Source: CAWCDJ01 sp963794265 (GTDB lineage: Bacteria > Acidobacteriota > Terriglobia > Bryobacterales > Bryobacteraceae). From it: a DNA stretch of 64,000 nucleotides. The notes below the pieces were generated by a model. The model saw only the letters and a program-made list of their open reading frames with translations, was not told the origin of the DNA and did no database searches. The DNA is taken from positions 1,550,001-1,614,000 of the forward strand of contig CAWCDJ010000003.1 in NCBI GenBank assembly GCA_963794265.1, given 5' to 3'. Positions 41,776-51,541 of the stretch are shown here, piece by piece; within the stretch, counting starts at the first letter, position 1; each line of letters opens with the position of its first letter. The position numbers and the translations under genes are program-made.

Positions 41776-42369
41776 CGACGAAACAATCTACTGCCCGCAG
41801 GATGCAACGGTCCTGAGCATTCAGCCCGGCACCCGTCTGCGGAGGGAATACAGAAACATCTCCTTAATCGGACCGGGTGGATTGCCGTCGTGTACCGCGT
41901 ACTCCACGTGGACTATGACAAGGAGATGACACTGAATCAGGCGTTCGCTCCAGCCGCCCGAGTTGCGGACCGGCCGGAGATACCTGGCGTTGGAGTTCGC
42001 CGTAACCGCCCGTCGGGGAAGATGACTCCTGGTGATGAGTTTCTGTGAGCCGGACCGGCGGTGAAGAGTGCAATCGGGGGGGGGTGAACCCGTCACAGCG
42101 GAGGCACCTGCTGAGCAGTTGAAGCGTTTCGGCGAAATCGAGGCCATTCTGGCCGCGGCGCAATCGAAATCGCCGTCCCTGAAGTATAAGCCGGACCTCT
42201 CCCCCACGCAGGACAAAGTGGTTCAGGACTACCCTTCGAGCCACGACTCCAGCAACGCCGCACAATCCGCACGGATGCTGACGGCATACAGTGGCACGTC
42301 GAAGCCCAAATCGGCCTCCATCGATCGGACGGACGAATTGCGAGACGCCCGGGAATTCGCCGACATCGT
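41776..42369. other. Degenerate stretch without an assignable gene
   Basis: Several open frames occur on both strands, but none has a recognisable domain or a ribosome site, and apparent reading shifts between frames. It probably holds old gene debris linked to the transposase remnant on the left and the GTPase fragment on the right. Confidence 0.3.
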
Positions 42370-42730
42370 AAGCGGCATGCCCCGGTTCGACGCGGGGAGC
42401 GTCGAGATCGAAGTGCGGGACAGCAGGCTCGCGGCAATTTTCGGACGCCGATACGCGGCGTGGCGCATCGAGCGGCAGGTCCGCAGGCAGGCGGCTTCGC
42501 AGGTTCCGGAGACGGTCCGGATTTACGCCCGCATCCTGCAGGCGTGTGCGCGGAAGGCTTTCTCCGAGCTGCAGGGGCACTTCGATCAGTACGCGGAAAC
42601 CTACCGCGCCCGCCTCAACCAACTCGGCGTCTCGAGCGCAGAAGGCCGCGAGGACGAAACGGCTGTGCGAGCGGATCTGGAGGCGCTGGCCGCAGCGCTG
42701 CCCGAAGATACCGTGAGAGGGGATGCATAA
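42370..42730 (+). pseudogene. Dynamin-like GTPase C-terminal fragment
   Basis: About 120 codons (VEIEVRDSRLAAIFGRRYAA, VRIYARILQACARKAFSELQ, then HFDQYAETYRARLNQLG) look like the C-terminal helical bundle of bacterial dynamin/GTPase proteins. The GTPase domain is missing upstream. It ends with a stop at 42730 and is followed directly by a HEAT-like frame, as in operons coding for such proteins. The identification is by eye. Confidence 0.4.
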
Positions 42731-43487
42731 CGGGTACGCCGGTTCCGCCAGACCCGCCGAACATCGAATCTGACGCGGAGATTGCCCGGCAGGTTCGGGC
42801 ACTCCGGTCCCTGGTCGAAGGGGAATCCGCGATTGGTGAGTTGGTTGCCTGCGGCACGCGCGCCATCCCCGTACTGCGAGACTTCCTGCTGCACGGGCGC
42901 GTGACGAGCGTGCCGCAGCCGCGAATGTGGGCGGCCGAGGCGCTGGCCCGTCTCGGAGCCAAGCAGAGCCTCATCGAGTACCTGGAAGCCCCGACCCGAC
43001 CGGCCGACGCGCAGCTTGCCTTCGCGGAGGACGCGCTGAGGAACACCGCGGCGCGCCAACTTGGCAGGTGGAGGGACGATGGAACGTTTGCCGTCCTCCT
43101 CGACCTCTGCCGGAAACGGCTCCTGCCCGGCGCGGTCGAGTCTATCGTGTCGTTCGGGCGCATTGACGCCATTCCGGTGCTGGACCGGGCGCTCGAAGAC
43201 GACCTGTGCCGCACTGTGGCGGAGGAGGGAATGCGCGCGATCGGGCGCCGGGCTCCGCTACTGTCCGCGGTTACACCTGTTCCGAAGGCGGCGGAAGAGG
43301 CGCCATCCAGCCTGGTGCGGCGCCGCACGGTTCTGGCCATTCTGGCGGAAATGGACGTCGGCAGAGAATTGGGCCGCGCTGCATCCGCTCGTCGAAGAGA
43401 CGGATGCCGACGAGGCCTCGCTTTCCTTGAGGGCCGGGATGGCCAGGACCTCGGCCGGATTCCAGAAAAGCCGGCCGAGCTCTCCTA
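42731..43487 (+). pseudogene. HEAT-repeat-like protein, frameshifted
   Basis: The frame EIARQVRALRSLVEGESAIG ... GTRAIPVLRDFLLHG ... WAAEALARLGAKQSLIEYLE ... DAIPVLDRALEDDLCRTVAE shows alternating helical repeats of about 35 residues. The continuation ALHPLVEETDADEASLSLRA is in another frame, so a shift lies at about 43360-43385. No plausible start codon with ribosome site is seen near 42731, which fits a decayed gene behind the GTPase fragment. The last part overlaps a minus-strand frame. Confidence 0.45.
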
Positions 43488-43689
43488 GGCTCACGGCATC
43501 ATGCGACGCGGCGATGAGCGCCATCCCCGGCGCATGGTACAGCCGCTGGAAGAATCGGTAGACGGGAAAACCGGGGCCCGCGATTCCACCGAGCGCCAAC
43601 GGTATCGGCTCAGCTTCGAGCGCGCTCCACAAGAGACCTTTCAAGTGAACGCTGGTCTGCGCCTTTAGCCACGCTTCCGGAAGCAGCAC
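43258..43689 (-). pseudogene. Unknown gene downstream of the fucosidase, probably truncated
   Basis: A GTG at 43689 follows GGAGG, 10 bases after the fucosidase stop. The first 90 codons look protein-like (LKGLLWSALEAEPIPLALGG, IAGPGFPVYRFFQRLYHAPG, LGELGRLFWNPAEVLAIPAL), while the rest is antisense to the HEAT-like frame and poor in structure. The sequence probably lost its true C-terminus in the rearrangement that brought in the debris. I recognise no family. Confidence 0.4.
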
Positions 43690-43699
43690 CCGCCTCCGC

Positions 43700-45331
43700 T
43701 TATCTCGCGGTAAATGTCAGGTCGCGTCCGTACATGGTAATGAGCGGATGTTTGACGACCGCCCGGAACTCGTACGCTTCACCCGCCTTCCACCCCGGCA
43801 CGGTGACGGCGAAGGCGCCCGGCGCGTCGCGTCGCACGAAAGGAGCGGCCGTCCACGCACCTGTTCGTTCGTTGCGGTCCATGCCCTCGATCGAGCGATA
43901 CTCGAACCCGACTTCGAGCGAGGTCGCGTCGCCGAGTTTGATCAACTGGCCCTGGAGCGTCACGGTTTGGTTGGCAGCATTCCACGTGGCACGGCTGGTC
44001 TGGACCTGCGGCGGCACGAGCGCCGGCTTCACCCCGGTGATCTTGATGACCACCGGATCAGGCCACTGCCGGTTGGTGTACATTCGTTGGGCACGCATGG
44101 CTCGAATGTGCAGGCCGTCGGCTGCCTGTTCAAACGTGGGCGCCGGATTGACTCCCGGTTGGTACTCGAGGACTTTGCCGTTCTCTCCGAGCACGCTGAC
44201 CTTGGTATTCGCACTGGCCCGCACCGACTTAAGGACGACGTCGCGCATCACCCCGAAGGGCCACGGCTGTTTGGATTTCACGATCGCGTACACCGTGTCC
44301 TCGTCTTTCTTCCTGGTGAACCAGGTTTCGCCCTCGTTCGTGATGACCCACGGACGGACGCTATAAATACACTCGTGATTGGCGTACATCCAGAGGGCGA
44401 TCTCGCGCAGGCGCGCTTCCTGTTCGATGGGCAATTCGCCATCGGGCCTGGGCCCGACGTTGAGCAGGAGGTTGCCGCCCTTGGCGCGGGTTTCGACCAG
44501 GAGTGAGATCAACTCAGTGCCCGATTTATAGGTCTCGTTGGTGGCTTTGTAAGGCCACTCGGTGCCCATGGTGATGTTGGATTCCCACGCGCCTTCGAGC
44601 GGTACGCCGGGGATGTATTGCTCCGGGGTTTCGATGGCGCCGCGCGTCACCACGATGTTGGGCTGCAGCTTCCAGGCCAGGTCCCGAAGTCCCTGCGCTT
44701 CGCCATCGAAGAAGATCATATCGATCGGGCCGTAGTTGGTGAGCAACTCGGTGACCTGCGCCCGATCGTGCTCCATCAGCCCGGGGTTGTTGCCGGGTTG
44801 AACTTCCGGAACACCGCGCTGCAAGGTCTTTCCGTGTTTGTAGAGCCACCAGAAATCGTCGGGCGAAAAGTAGAGTCCGGGCGCGATGCCCTGCTCCCGG
44901 AAGGCGGCGAGCAACTCCGCCGTGATGTCACGCCGAAAGGGCGTGTTCATGATTCCGTAGTCCGTGGTAGCGGTCTTGAACATGCAAAACCCGGAATGAT
45001 GCTTCGCGGTGAAAACCACGTATTTCATGCCGGCGAGTTTGGCGAGCGCCGCCCAATCCTGCGGATAGAACTTTCGCGGGTTGAAGGTCTTGGGCAGTTC
45101 GTTCACGTACCGGGCCAGGTACTCATCGTCGGCGCCGACCATCGAGTGACTGATCACGCCGCCGAGTTGGCCGTCGGCACTCCAGTGAATGAACATGCCG
45201 AAACCGAGGTCGCGAAACCACTCCATGCGGTCCTCGCGGTTCAGGTTCGGATCCTGCCGGTTCTGGGCCGGCACCGCCGCCGGCCCGCTCAAACATAGGA
45301 TCGATACAACAATGCGGATCAACTTATTCAT
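43700..45331 (-). CDS. Secreted alpha-L-fucosidase (GH29)
   Basis: The 543-residue protein has a signal peptide (VSILCLSGPAAVPA-QN), then the GH29 barrel: WFRDLGFGMFIHWSADGQLG, YVVFTAKHHSGFCMFKTATT, YFSPDDFWW, and PIDMIFFDGEAQGL with the catalytic nucleophile Asp in FFDG, where most members have WFDG. NLLLNVGPRPDGELP is also typical. A C-terminal beta domain of about 150 residues follows. It removes fucose from glycans in the periplasm or outside. It starts 19 bases after the GH67-like gene, so the two are probably one operon. Confidence 0.92.
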   Translation of the reverse strand: MNKLIRIVVSILCLSGPAAVPAQNRQDPNLNREDRMEWFRDLGFGMFIHWSADGQLGGVISHSMVGADDEYLARYVNELPKTFNPRKFYPQDWAALAKLAGMKYVVFTAKHHSGFCMFKTATTDYGIMNTPFRRDITAELLAAFREQGIAPGLYFSPDDFWWLYKHGKTLQRGVPEVQPGNNPGLMEHDRAQVTELLTNYGPIDMIFFDGEAQGLRDLAWKLQPNIVVTRGAIETPEQYIPGVPLEGAWESNITMGTEWPYKATNETYKSGTELISLLVETRAKGGNLLLNVGPRPDGELPIEQEARLREIALWMYANHECIYSVRPWVITNEGETWFTRKKDEDTVYAIVKSKQPWPFGVMRDVVLKSVRASANTKVSVLGENGKVLEYQPGVNPAPTFEQAADGLHIRAMRAQRMYTNRQWPDPVVIKITGVKPALVPPQVQTSRATWNAANQTVTLQGQLIKLGDATSLEVGFEYRSIEGMDRNERTGAWTAAPFVRRDAPGAFAVTVPGWKAGEAYEFRAVVKHPLITMYGRDLTFTAR

Positions 45332-45350
45332 AACAGCAGCCTCTCACTCC

Positions 45351-47855
45351 TCAACGCTTGACGGGCACGATCACGTAGGGCATCTCGTACTCCAGGTCGG
45401 GGTACATGCGTCCAGCGCCGTTCTTGCCCACTACCTCGACGAAATACATCAAGTCCCACTTAGGGTCGACGAACGCCGCGGGGATGATCGCGCTGTACAG
45501 GCCGGTCTTCGGGTCGAATTCCATTTCCGCGGTCTGATAGTCCTCGTATTGCGAGAGATGACGATACCGCAGCCGCATCCACTTGACCTCGTCCGCGCTC
45601 ACAGGCTGGGCCGTGATCCGCAGATCCCGGCCCGGCTGGGCTGCGGAAGGCGCGGGAAGCGAAACCATCGGTGGCTTCAGATTCGGATCGCGCTGCGCCG
45701 GCAGGGGTCCGGGCTTGTCCTGCACCTCCCCCCGCTCCGCCTGGAGCGCGGCGAGGTCGTTTTCGAGCAGCGCCAGTTCTTCCTTCCAGTGCTGGCGGAA
45801 GCCCACGGCGCGGGCACCGAAAGGAAGGCGATCGTTGTACACGCCGCCCGCGGCGGCCACGATATCGCGCCACGCATCGGCCGCCCGCTCTTCACCCGCG
45901 ATCGCCTCATCGAACGCCGTCGTGTTGCCCGATTCCTTGTAGACGTTGTAGGCGACTGCGGCGGGCAGCCTGGCAGCGTAGTATCGCGCGAGGCCTGCCA
46001 GAATCTTAAGGTCGGTCGCGGTCGATAGGAATTCGTTCCCGGCCTTCGGACCGATCGCTTTCTCGGCCAGCGCCAGTTCCGAAGTGATTTCGCTCGCGGT
46101 CCGGGTGAACCAGAGGGCCGTCTCCTGGGGGCGGCGCATCGGAGTGTCCGTGCCCTGAAGCATGCTCCGTGCCTCGGCGCGCGCGTTCTCGAACTGCTGG
46201 ATATCACTGTCTTCTTCGGTGGCGAACTTCGGCAGCGAGTCCTGGTGGTTCATCTCGGCCCAGCCGCGAGTGGTTGGGAAGTACACATAGCGGTACGCCG
46301 CAGCCACGATTCGCGGCAGGACCTTGCTCGCGGCTTCCAGTGCCTTCATGACGTGGACTCCCGCGGCGGTTCCGAAGCGAGCTTCGAACTCGCTCTGCCA
46401 AACCTCCGGAGAGGTCTGCGGGTTATAAGTGAGCCGGCCCCACATCCGGTAGAACGCCCAGTAGCGTTCGAACGGGTAATCGTAGTAACGGTAGCGAGGG
46501 TTCAGGATGGGCAGCGGCGCCTCGCCGGACGGTTCGCCGAGCATCCAGGTCGCCAACATTTCATTGATCTCGAAGCTGTTGCCGCCGTATATGCGGGCGC
46601 TGGCGGCGAAGCGCCGCACGTATTCCGGATCGCCCCACAGCAGCACCCGCGTCGTACCCGCGGTCCACACCTGCCACTGCACCCGGTACCGCTGCGGATA
46701 GTGGAGCAGATCGGCATAGCCGGCACGGCGATCGTGCTGGTTCTGCGTGTTGACGTGGGTCGGATGGAACGGGAGGCCTAGCTGCTCCATCCAGTACTTG
46801 GTGTTCACCCGCGCTTTGAGGCCCTGGTCGAGCGCGTCGTCGATCACGGCATCCGGCAGATCTTTAGCGCGCAAATCGATCCTCATGTTCGGATGTTCGG
46901 TTCTGATCAGCGAGAATACCTCGTGCCAGAATCCGGCCATCTCCGTGCGTTTGAGACCGCTTTCGTCGTGCATGCGGAACTGGATGGCGTCGACTTCGGG
47001 GAAGACATCGAGGAATTTGCGCAGCGCCGCTTTGGTATAGCCGGCCAGATTGTCGGCCGTGACGCCGTAAACGAAGCCGGGGACGCGCTTGCCTGTTGCC
47101 TCCGCAGCGCCCGGAATGCCTCCGGCCTGAACGCCGCCCCGATAGATGTGGTCCCAGATGCCCGCGGTGATGTCGATGCCGCGCTCGTGCGCGATCCGCA
47201 TCATGGCCTTGAACGCCGCGGCGTTGCGAGCCTGCTGCCGGGCCGTAATGCCTACCAGTTCCACGCCCGGATACCCCGGGACATTGAAGAAGTAGGGGTA
47301 GAGAGGCGCCATGAATCCGCCGTTTTCGTAGCCGAAGATCACGATGAAGTTGTTGATCCGGCTGTCGGCCAACATATCGAAATACCGTTCCCAGTACTTC
47401 TCGTCGTAGAGCCTGGATTCGAAGTACGCGCGGTGCATGGTGAACATCGAGACGCCGCGCTGCACAAGATACGGCTCCTCGGAGACGTCGCGCACGCGCG
47501 CGAACGGGTCCTTCCCCGTTCCGCTCCAGCCGGCGCGATCGGCCGTATCGAGCGCGGCGTACATCAGCCCGCGCGCATCGCCGCCCGAGAGATCGAGCGC
47601 CGGCTTGCCCTTGTAGATGGAATGGCGGATCGAAAAGGATTGCGGCACGCTTTTCCGGACGCCGGCGAAAACGTAGTAATCGGCGTGCGCCTTCGAATGG
47701 CTGACCGTCAGCCCTTTGGCTGTGAGCGCCTGTTCCAGTTTGGCCATGCCGTAGTGCGCCGGCGGCTCGAGTGGGCCATCGATCACGATGGCGACCTGGC
47801 GCGCGGCTGACACCGGCAGCACTGCAAGCAACAATCCCAGCACAGCGAGTCTCAT
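45351..47855 (-). CDS. Secreted glycoside hydrolase, GH67/alpha-glucuronidase-like
   Basis: The 834-residue protein has a signal peptide (LGLLLAVLPVSAA) and an N-terminal alpha/beta domain with GGDARGLMYAALDTADRAGW, as found ahead of the barrel in GH67, GH20 and GH115 enzymes. The TIM barrel follows (DMLADSRINNFIVIFGYENG, IDITAGIWDHIYRGG, FPEVDAIQFRMHDESGLKRT), and then a long helical region. FRMHDESG is a likely catalytic segment. The C-terminal 130 residues form a beta domain (VKWMRLRYRHLSQYEDYQTA). The exact family cannot be fixed by eye, and the substrate probably contains uronic acid or similar sugars. Confidence 0.65.
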   Translation of the reverse strand: MRLAVLGLLLAVLPVSAARQVAIVIDGPLEPPAHYGMAKLEQALTAKGLTVSHSKAHADYYVFAGVRKSVPQSFSIRHSIYKGKPALDLSGGDARGLMYAALDTADRAGWSGTGKDPFARVRDVSEEPYLVQRGVSMFTMHRAYFESRLYDEKYWERYFDMLADSRINNFIVIFGYENGGFMAPLYPYFFNVPGYPGVELVGITARQQARNAAAFKAMMRIAHERGIDITAGIWDHIYRGGVQAGGIPGAAEATGKRVPGFVYGVTADNLAGYTKAALRKFLDVFPEVDAIQFRMHDESGLKRTEMAGFWHEVFSLIRTEHPNMRIDLRAKDLPDAVIDDALDQGLKARVNTKYWMEQLGLPFHPTHVNTQNQHDRRAGYADLLHYPQRYRVQWQVWTAGTTRVLLWGDPEYVRRFAASARIYGGNSFEINEMLATWMLGEPSGEAPLPILNPRYRYYDYPFERYWAFYRMWGRLTYNPQTSPEVWQSEFEARFGTAAGVHVMKALEAASKVLPRIVAAAYRYVYFPTTRGWAEMNHQDSLPKFATEEDSDIQQFENARAEARSMLQGTDTPMRRPQETALWFTRTASEITSELALAEKAIGPKAGNEFLSTATDLKILAGLARYYAARLPAAVAYNVYKESGNTTAFDEAIAGEERAADAWRDIVAAAGGVYNDRLPFGARAVGFRQHWKEELALLENDLAALQAERGEVQDKPGPLPAQRDPNLKPPMVSLPAPSAAQPGRDLRITAQPVSADEVKWMRLRYRHLSQYEDYQTAEMEFDPKTGLYSAIIPAAFVDPKWDLMYFVEVVGKNGAGRMYPDLEYEMPYVIVPVKR

Positions 47856-47864
47856 AACGCCTCC

Positions 47865-47969
47865 TTACTCCCAAATCCCGGCCTCGGAATTCTCCCCCGG
47901 ACGAATCAGTTCTTCCCAGGTTACGCTGTGCGTGCGGTCGGCCGCGGTGCGGCCGAGGATCCGGTTCAT
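47865..47969 (-). pseudogene. C-terminal remnant of a Gfo/Idh/MocA oxidoreductase
   Basis: A 34-codon frame reads LGRTAADRTHSVTWEELI, which matches the extreme C-terminus of Gfo/Idh/MocA dehydrogenases (LGR.AAytG..vTWde). It has no Rossmann fold and lies between two hydrolase genes. An oxidoreductase gene was probably here and was mostly deleted. Confidence 0.45.
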
Positions 47970-47971
47970 AG

Positions 47972-50083
47972 CTACTTGAGCGCCGGGTAACTGTGGAGTT
48001 GCGGACCTATCATATTGGAGAAGTTGTAGTTGCCGCGGCGATCGGCATCGATGGTCCAGAACATGGCTCCGATCATGCCGGGGTAGCCCGTTGGCCTCCG
48101 GAGCCTATATTGAGTTCCCGCGGGGGCTTTGCCGGTGATGAGGTAATCCATTGCCCGGCTGACGGTAGCAGGCGTCGTGTCGCCGGTGAGGAAGCCTACG
48201 GCAACCTTCTCCGCCGGCAGCGGCGGGAAGGCTTGCTTCGGGTCGCCTCCCACGTTGAAGCCATGCAGCAGGAGTTCGGTCACGGCGGCATGATAATCCA
48301 CCGAGCCGGGCTGATAGATCTCGCCATCCAGGCCTTCGAGCGGCGGCGTGTTGTAGTCCTGCACGTCGACGAAGGAGAGGATGTCGCGAATGGCATACAC
48401 AATGGGCAGATAGGACCCGAACTGACCGCCATAGCTGGGGTAGCCTGAGGGAATCTGGGTGCCTTCGGGCACCAGGCTGATCAGGAACCCGGGGCCGAAA
48501 TGATCGCGCAACTGCCGCAAAGCCGAAATGAGGTTGACGATGGATGGCGTTGTGGGGTGCCGGAAGTCCGTGTCGCCGGGATCGATGGAGAGAGCCGGGC
48601 TTTCAAAGTCGATGTCGATGCCGTCGAAGCCATACTCGCCGACGATGGCGGCGACCGAAGAGACAAAGTTCTCAATGCGCTTCGGATCCGCGAGCGTGAA
48701 GTGCTGCCCACCCCCGCCGAGGGAGATCATTACCTTCTTGCCTTGGCTCTTCAGATAGGCGATGTCCTCCTTGAACTGCTGTGTGTCCAGCCCGGCGGGC
48801 GTGTGGAACTGCATGGTGCCTTCCGGCGCGCTTCTATCCGGCGTTGAGAAGGCGACGAGAATGATGTCCCATTGCGGCGAGATCGCGCGGAGCGGAAACG
48901 TGGAGCCCGCCCTTCCGTAGCCGCTCCAGTAGCCGATGAGCTTATGGCCGTTGGGCGAACCGGTGACCGGGACCGCCGCTACCGCGGGTTCGGAAGGCGC
49001 GGATGCGAAACTGCCCGGACCGGAACGGCCGCCGCGGGACGGGCACGGCTCGGCGCGCGCAGGAAGCGCCTGGGAATCGGGGAAGCTGTAGGTGCCGCCG
49101 AGACCTTCGGCCGGGCCGGTATACCACGGGAGCAGGGCTACATTCTGCAGGTGATAGTCGGCCCGGTTCACGTGGGCGACGAAGGCTTTCGAAGCGGGGA
49201 AGTTATTTTTGGGGTTCGTATTCGTAGGCTCGAGCAGGAAGTAGTTGGTGCCCGCACCCGTGCCGCCGCAGCCTCCGTGAGCTCCCGTGCGCATCCAGCC
49301 GGGGAACGCGTTTCCCGGCGCCTTGCGATTGCGGGCACCGTGAAAGAGCGGATCGTGCAGAGGGTCGTTGATGAACTCCCCGAGCTGCTGGGTAAGTGGC
49401 TGGACATCACGATCTTCAACCACCGTAGGCGCCCCGGACAGATACGACCCGAGCACGAAGGAGTTTCCGGTGGCGGCGTCCAAGCCGTGCGTTCCCCAGG
49501 AGCAACAGATCGTAGCATCGCCATCGGCATAGTACGCAGTGTTGTGCGTGACCGCGAGTACGAGCTTGCCTTCCTGCCTGGGGACCTGTTTGAAAAGTTC
49601 CTTCTGCACAAACTCGACATCCGCGACGGCGAACGACGCGCCATCCTTCTTCGAGGTGAGGATGTAGCCGTAGCCAACCGGAACGGTGATCTTGACGGGC
49701 TTCACCTCCGGTTGGCCGAGCAGTGTGTGCCAACCCTCGACATTGGGGAAAGTGGCGCGCAGCATCGCGTCGGCGTACTGGGTCGCCCCTCCGGAAAGGA
49801 ATGCAAAACTGGAGAAGACGGGCGATCGGAGGACACGAGGCACGTCACCCGCCGAGGCCATGACGAAGGGTTTGCCGGCGACCTGTTTCGCCTGGAAGGA
49901 GAGCTCAATCGGAACCAGCACCGTGGGGATGGTGGTGACGCTTCCCGCCGCCGGATCGCGGCCAAGGAGAGTGTAGGAACCCTGGCCCTGGGTGTGCGGG
50001 AACGTGGGCACCGTGCCCTGCGCGTCGACCGCGCGCAGGGGCAGAATCAGGAGAAAGACCAGATAAGCAGGATCGAATCGCAT
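47972..50083 (-). CDS. Secreted GH18 chitinase-like protein with large unknown N-terminal domain
   Basis: The 703-residue protein has a signal peptide (LVFLLILPLRAVDA-Q). Residues about 25-330 form a domain I do not recognise (LAVTHNTAYYADGDATICCS, LGEFINDPLHDP, NYFLLEP). A proline/serine-rich linker follows (about 330-365). The last 340 residues are a GH18 barrel: HKLIGYWSGYGRAG, VMISLGGGGQHFT, and YGFDGIDIDFESPA with the catalytic DxxDxDxE motif, then VDVQDYNTP and a YPGMIGAMFWTIDAD strand. All catalytic residues are present, so it should cleave beta-1,4-linked GlcNAc polymers. The start has AAGG upstream. Confidence 0.85.
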   Translation of the reverse strand: MRFDPAYLVFLLILPLRAVDAQGTVPTFPHTQGQGSYTLLGRDPAAGSVTTIPTVLVPIELSFQAKQVAGKPFVMASAGDVPRVLRSPVFSSFAFLSGGATQYADAMLRATFPNVEGWHTLLGQPEVKPVKITVPVGYGYILTSKKDGASFAVADVEFVQKELFKQVPRQEGKLVLAVTHNTAYYADGDATICCSWGTHGLDAATGNSFVLGSYLSGAPTVVEDRDVQPLTQQLGEFINDPLHDPLFHGARNRKAPGNAFPGWMRTGAHGGCGGTGAGTNYFLLEPTNTNPKNNFPASKAFVAHVNRADYHLQNVALLPWYTGPAEGLGGTYSFPDSQALPARAEPCPSRGGRSGPGSFASAPSEPAVAAVPVTGSPNGHKLIGYWSGYGRAGSTFPLRAISPQWDIILVAFSTPDRSAPEGTMQFHTPAGLDTQQFKEDIAYLKSQGKKVMISLGGGGQHFTLADPKRIENFVSSVAAIVGEYGFDGIDIDFESPALSIDPGDTDFRHPTTPSIVNLISALRQLRDHFGPGFLISLVPEGTQIPSGYPSYGGQFGSYLPIVYAIRDILSFVDVQDYNTPPLEGLDGEIYQPGSVDYHAAVTELLLHGFNVGGDPKQAFPPLPAEKVAVGFLTGDTTPATVSRAMDYLITGKAPAGTQYRLRRPTGYPGMIGAMFWTIDADRRGNYNFSNMIGPQLHSYPALK

Positions 50084-50159
50084 ACCTTATACTCCATGCT
50101 CCGAATGATCGGACAGATTCCTCGAGCAGTTCTGCATCGGTCTGATCTCGCGGCTTCCG

Positions 50160-51206
50160 TCACGGCCGCCGGCCGAGATAGCGGTCGAAGAATCCGGCCA
50201 TTATGCCGAGCGCCTCGCGGCTTTCCGGCAGACTGTAGTCGTACCAGAAGGCGTGCGGCAAGGCCTCGAAGACCACAAGCTGCGCGTCTACTCCCGCCCG
50301 CAGGAAGGCCCGGTGCAGGATGGTAGTGCCGCTCAGCAGGATATCGCGTGTGCTGGTGACGAACAGGGTGGGCGGGAAGCCTTTCACATCGGCGTAGAGC
50401 GGCGACAGTACGGGATCGCGGGGATCGGTATCGCCCACATAAGGGCTGCGGCTCTGCATCAACTCCGGCTGCGACCCGCCGAAGCCGCTCAGAGTGAAGA
50501 TCGCCCGGGAATCGCCGGGCTTGGACAGGTCTCCGGTGCCCGAGAACACGCCCAGCGCGGCAGGCAGTGGCAGCCCCAGGCGACGCAATCTAACAGCCGT
50601 CTCGCCTGTGAGGATGGCGCCCGCCGAGGTTCCGAACAGGCCAAGGTCTGACGGTTTGTGGGTCTTCAGCAGTTCCCGGTAGACTGCCACGGTATCGTCC
50701 ACCGCGGCCGGAAAGGGGTGTTCCGGCGCCAATCGGTAATACACGGAGATCACCGTGGTCTGTGTCAAATTCGCGATCGGAATGCCCTCCACCAGTGAGC
50801 CCGAGTCGGTAATGAACCCTCCTCCGTGCACGTTGATCAGCACGCGGCTGCGTTTGGCTTCAGGGATATGAAGCGGCGTGATCACGTCGGTACGGACACC
50901 ACCGATGGTCTTCTCTTCTATGTGCACCGGAAATAGCTTGCGAGCATCCGCCGACCGGCGGATTCGGAATGCGTCGGTGCGTGCGCGGTTCTCAGGGAGC
51001 GATTTGGCCGCCGGACCGGGCTGCCGCGCCAACGATTTGCGCGCCTCCGGGCTCACCGTTTCCGGGTTCGGGATCACTCGTGTGATGCGCGCGGTTCCGT
51101 CAGGACCAATGACTGCGGAATTGGATTGCGACACGCATCCGGGTTCGCATCGCTGCGCGAAAGCTGTCGCCGCGCTGATGCAGAGCACCACAGTGAGTCT
51201 GTGCAT
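50160..51206 (-). CDS. Secreted alpha/beta-hydrolase, HSL-type esterase
   Basis: The protein starts at 51206 (MHRLTVVLCISAATAFAQ, signal peptide); a start 60 bases upstream gives a worse leader. It has the oxyanion motif INVHGGGFITD (HGGG), YYRLAPEHPFPAAVDD, the nucleophile GLFGTSAGA (G-T-S-A-G), then TRDILLSGTTILHRAFL (Asp) and ALPHAFWYDYS (His). This is a full HSL/GDXG-type esterase triad. It may deacetylate or de-esterify polysaccharides, matching the neighbouring hydrolases. It is directly upstream of the GH18 gene on the same strand with a 76-base gap. Confidence 0.9.
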   Translation of the reverse strand: MHRLTVVLCISAATAFAQRCEPGCVSQSNSAVIGPDGTARITRVIPNPETVSPEARKSLARQPGPAAKSLPENRARTDAFRIRRSADARKLFPVHIEEKTIGGVRTDVITPLHIPEAKRSRVLINVHGGGFITDSGSLVEGIPIANLTQTTVISVYYRLAPEHPFPAAVDDTVAVYRELLKTHKPSDLGLFGTSAGAILTGETAVRLRRLGLPLPAALGVFSGTGDLSKPGDSRAIFTLSGFGGSQPELMQSRSPYVGDTDPRDPVLSPLYADVKGFPPTLFVTSTRDILLSGTTILHRAFLRAGVDAQLVVFEALPHAFWYDYSLPESREALGIMAGFFDRYLGRRP

Positions 51207-51445
51207 GCATCCGAGAATACCACCGTGCCTGCTCGAAGGTTGAGAAGCGCGCCGCCCGGGGTGCAAGCCCTGCCCGTCGGAATCCGGCCCTCTGAAAGTG
51301 ACCGCATCAGATCATTCCGGAGGCCCTAGAGCAGCGTCTACTGTTGAGTCGCCTGATATCTGATAAAATCAGAGCCTGGGAGGTGGAGGCCAATTCAACC
51401 CTGCCTCCCTCCGCAGATTCCCGAGATTGTTTTGAAGAGAGACGA

Positions 51446-51521
51446 GCCACCCTAGCTCAGCTGGTAGAGCGGCTGATTCGTAATCAGCAGGTCGCCGGTT
51501 CGATCCCGGCGGGTGGCTCCA
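51446..51521 (+). tRNA. tRNA-Thr (anticodon CGT)
   Basis: A 76-base cloverleaf: acceptor GCCACCC pairs with GGGTGGC, D arm GCTC/GAGC, anticodon stem GCTGA/TCAGC with loop TTCGTAA (CGT, reading ACG), T arm CCGG-TTCGATC-CCGG, encoded CCA at 51519-51521. The integrase gene starts its 3' end 20 bases further, so the 3' half of this tRNA is the likely attachment site. The tRNA remains intact, as is usual after integration. Confidence 0.96.
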
Positions 51522-51541
51522 TAAAATCAATCATTTACAAG

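Noticed and set aside
41864..42802. A 312-codon minus-strand frame
   Set aside because: No domain or ribosome site, and the plus strand over its first part is more protein-like (dynamin-like fragment).
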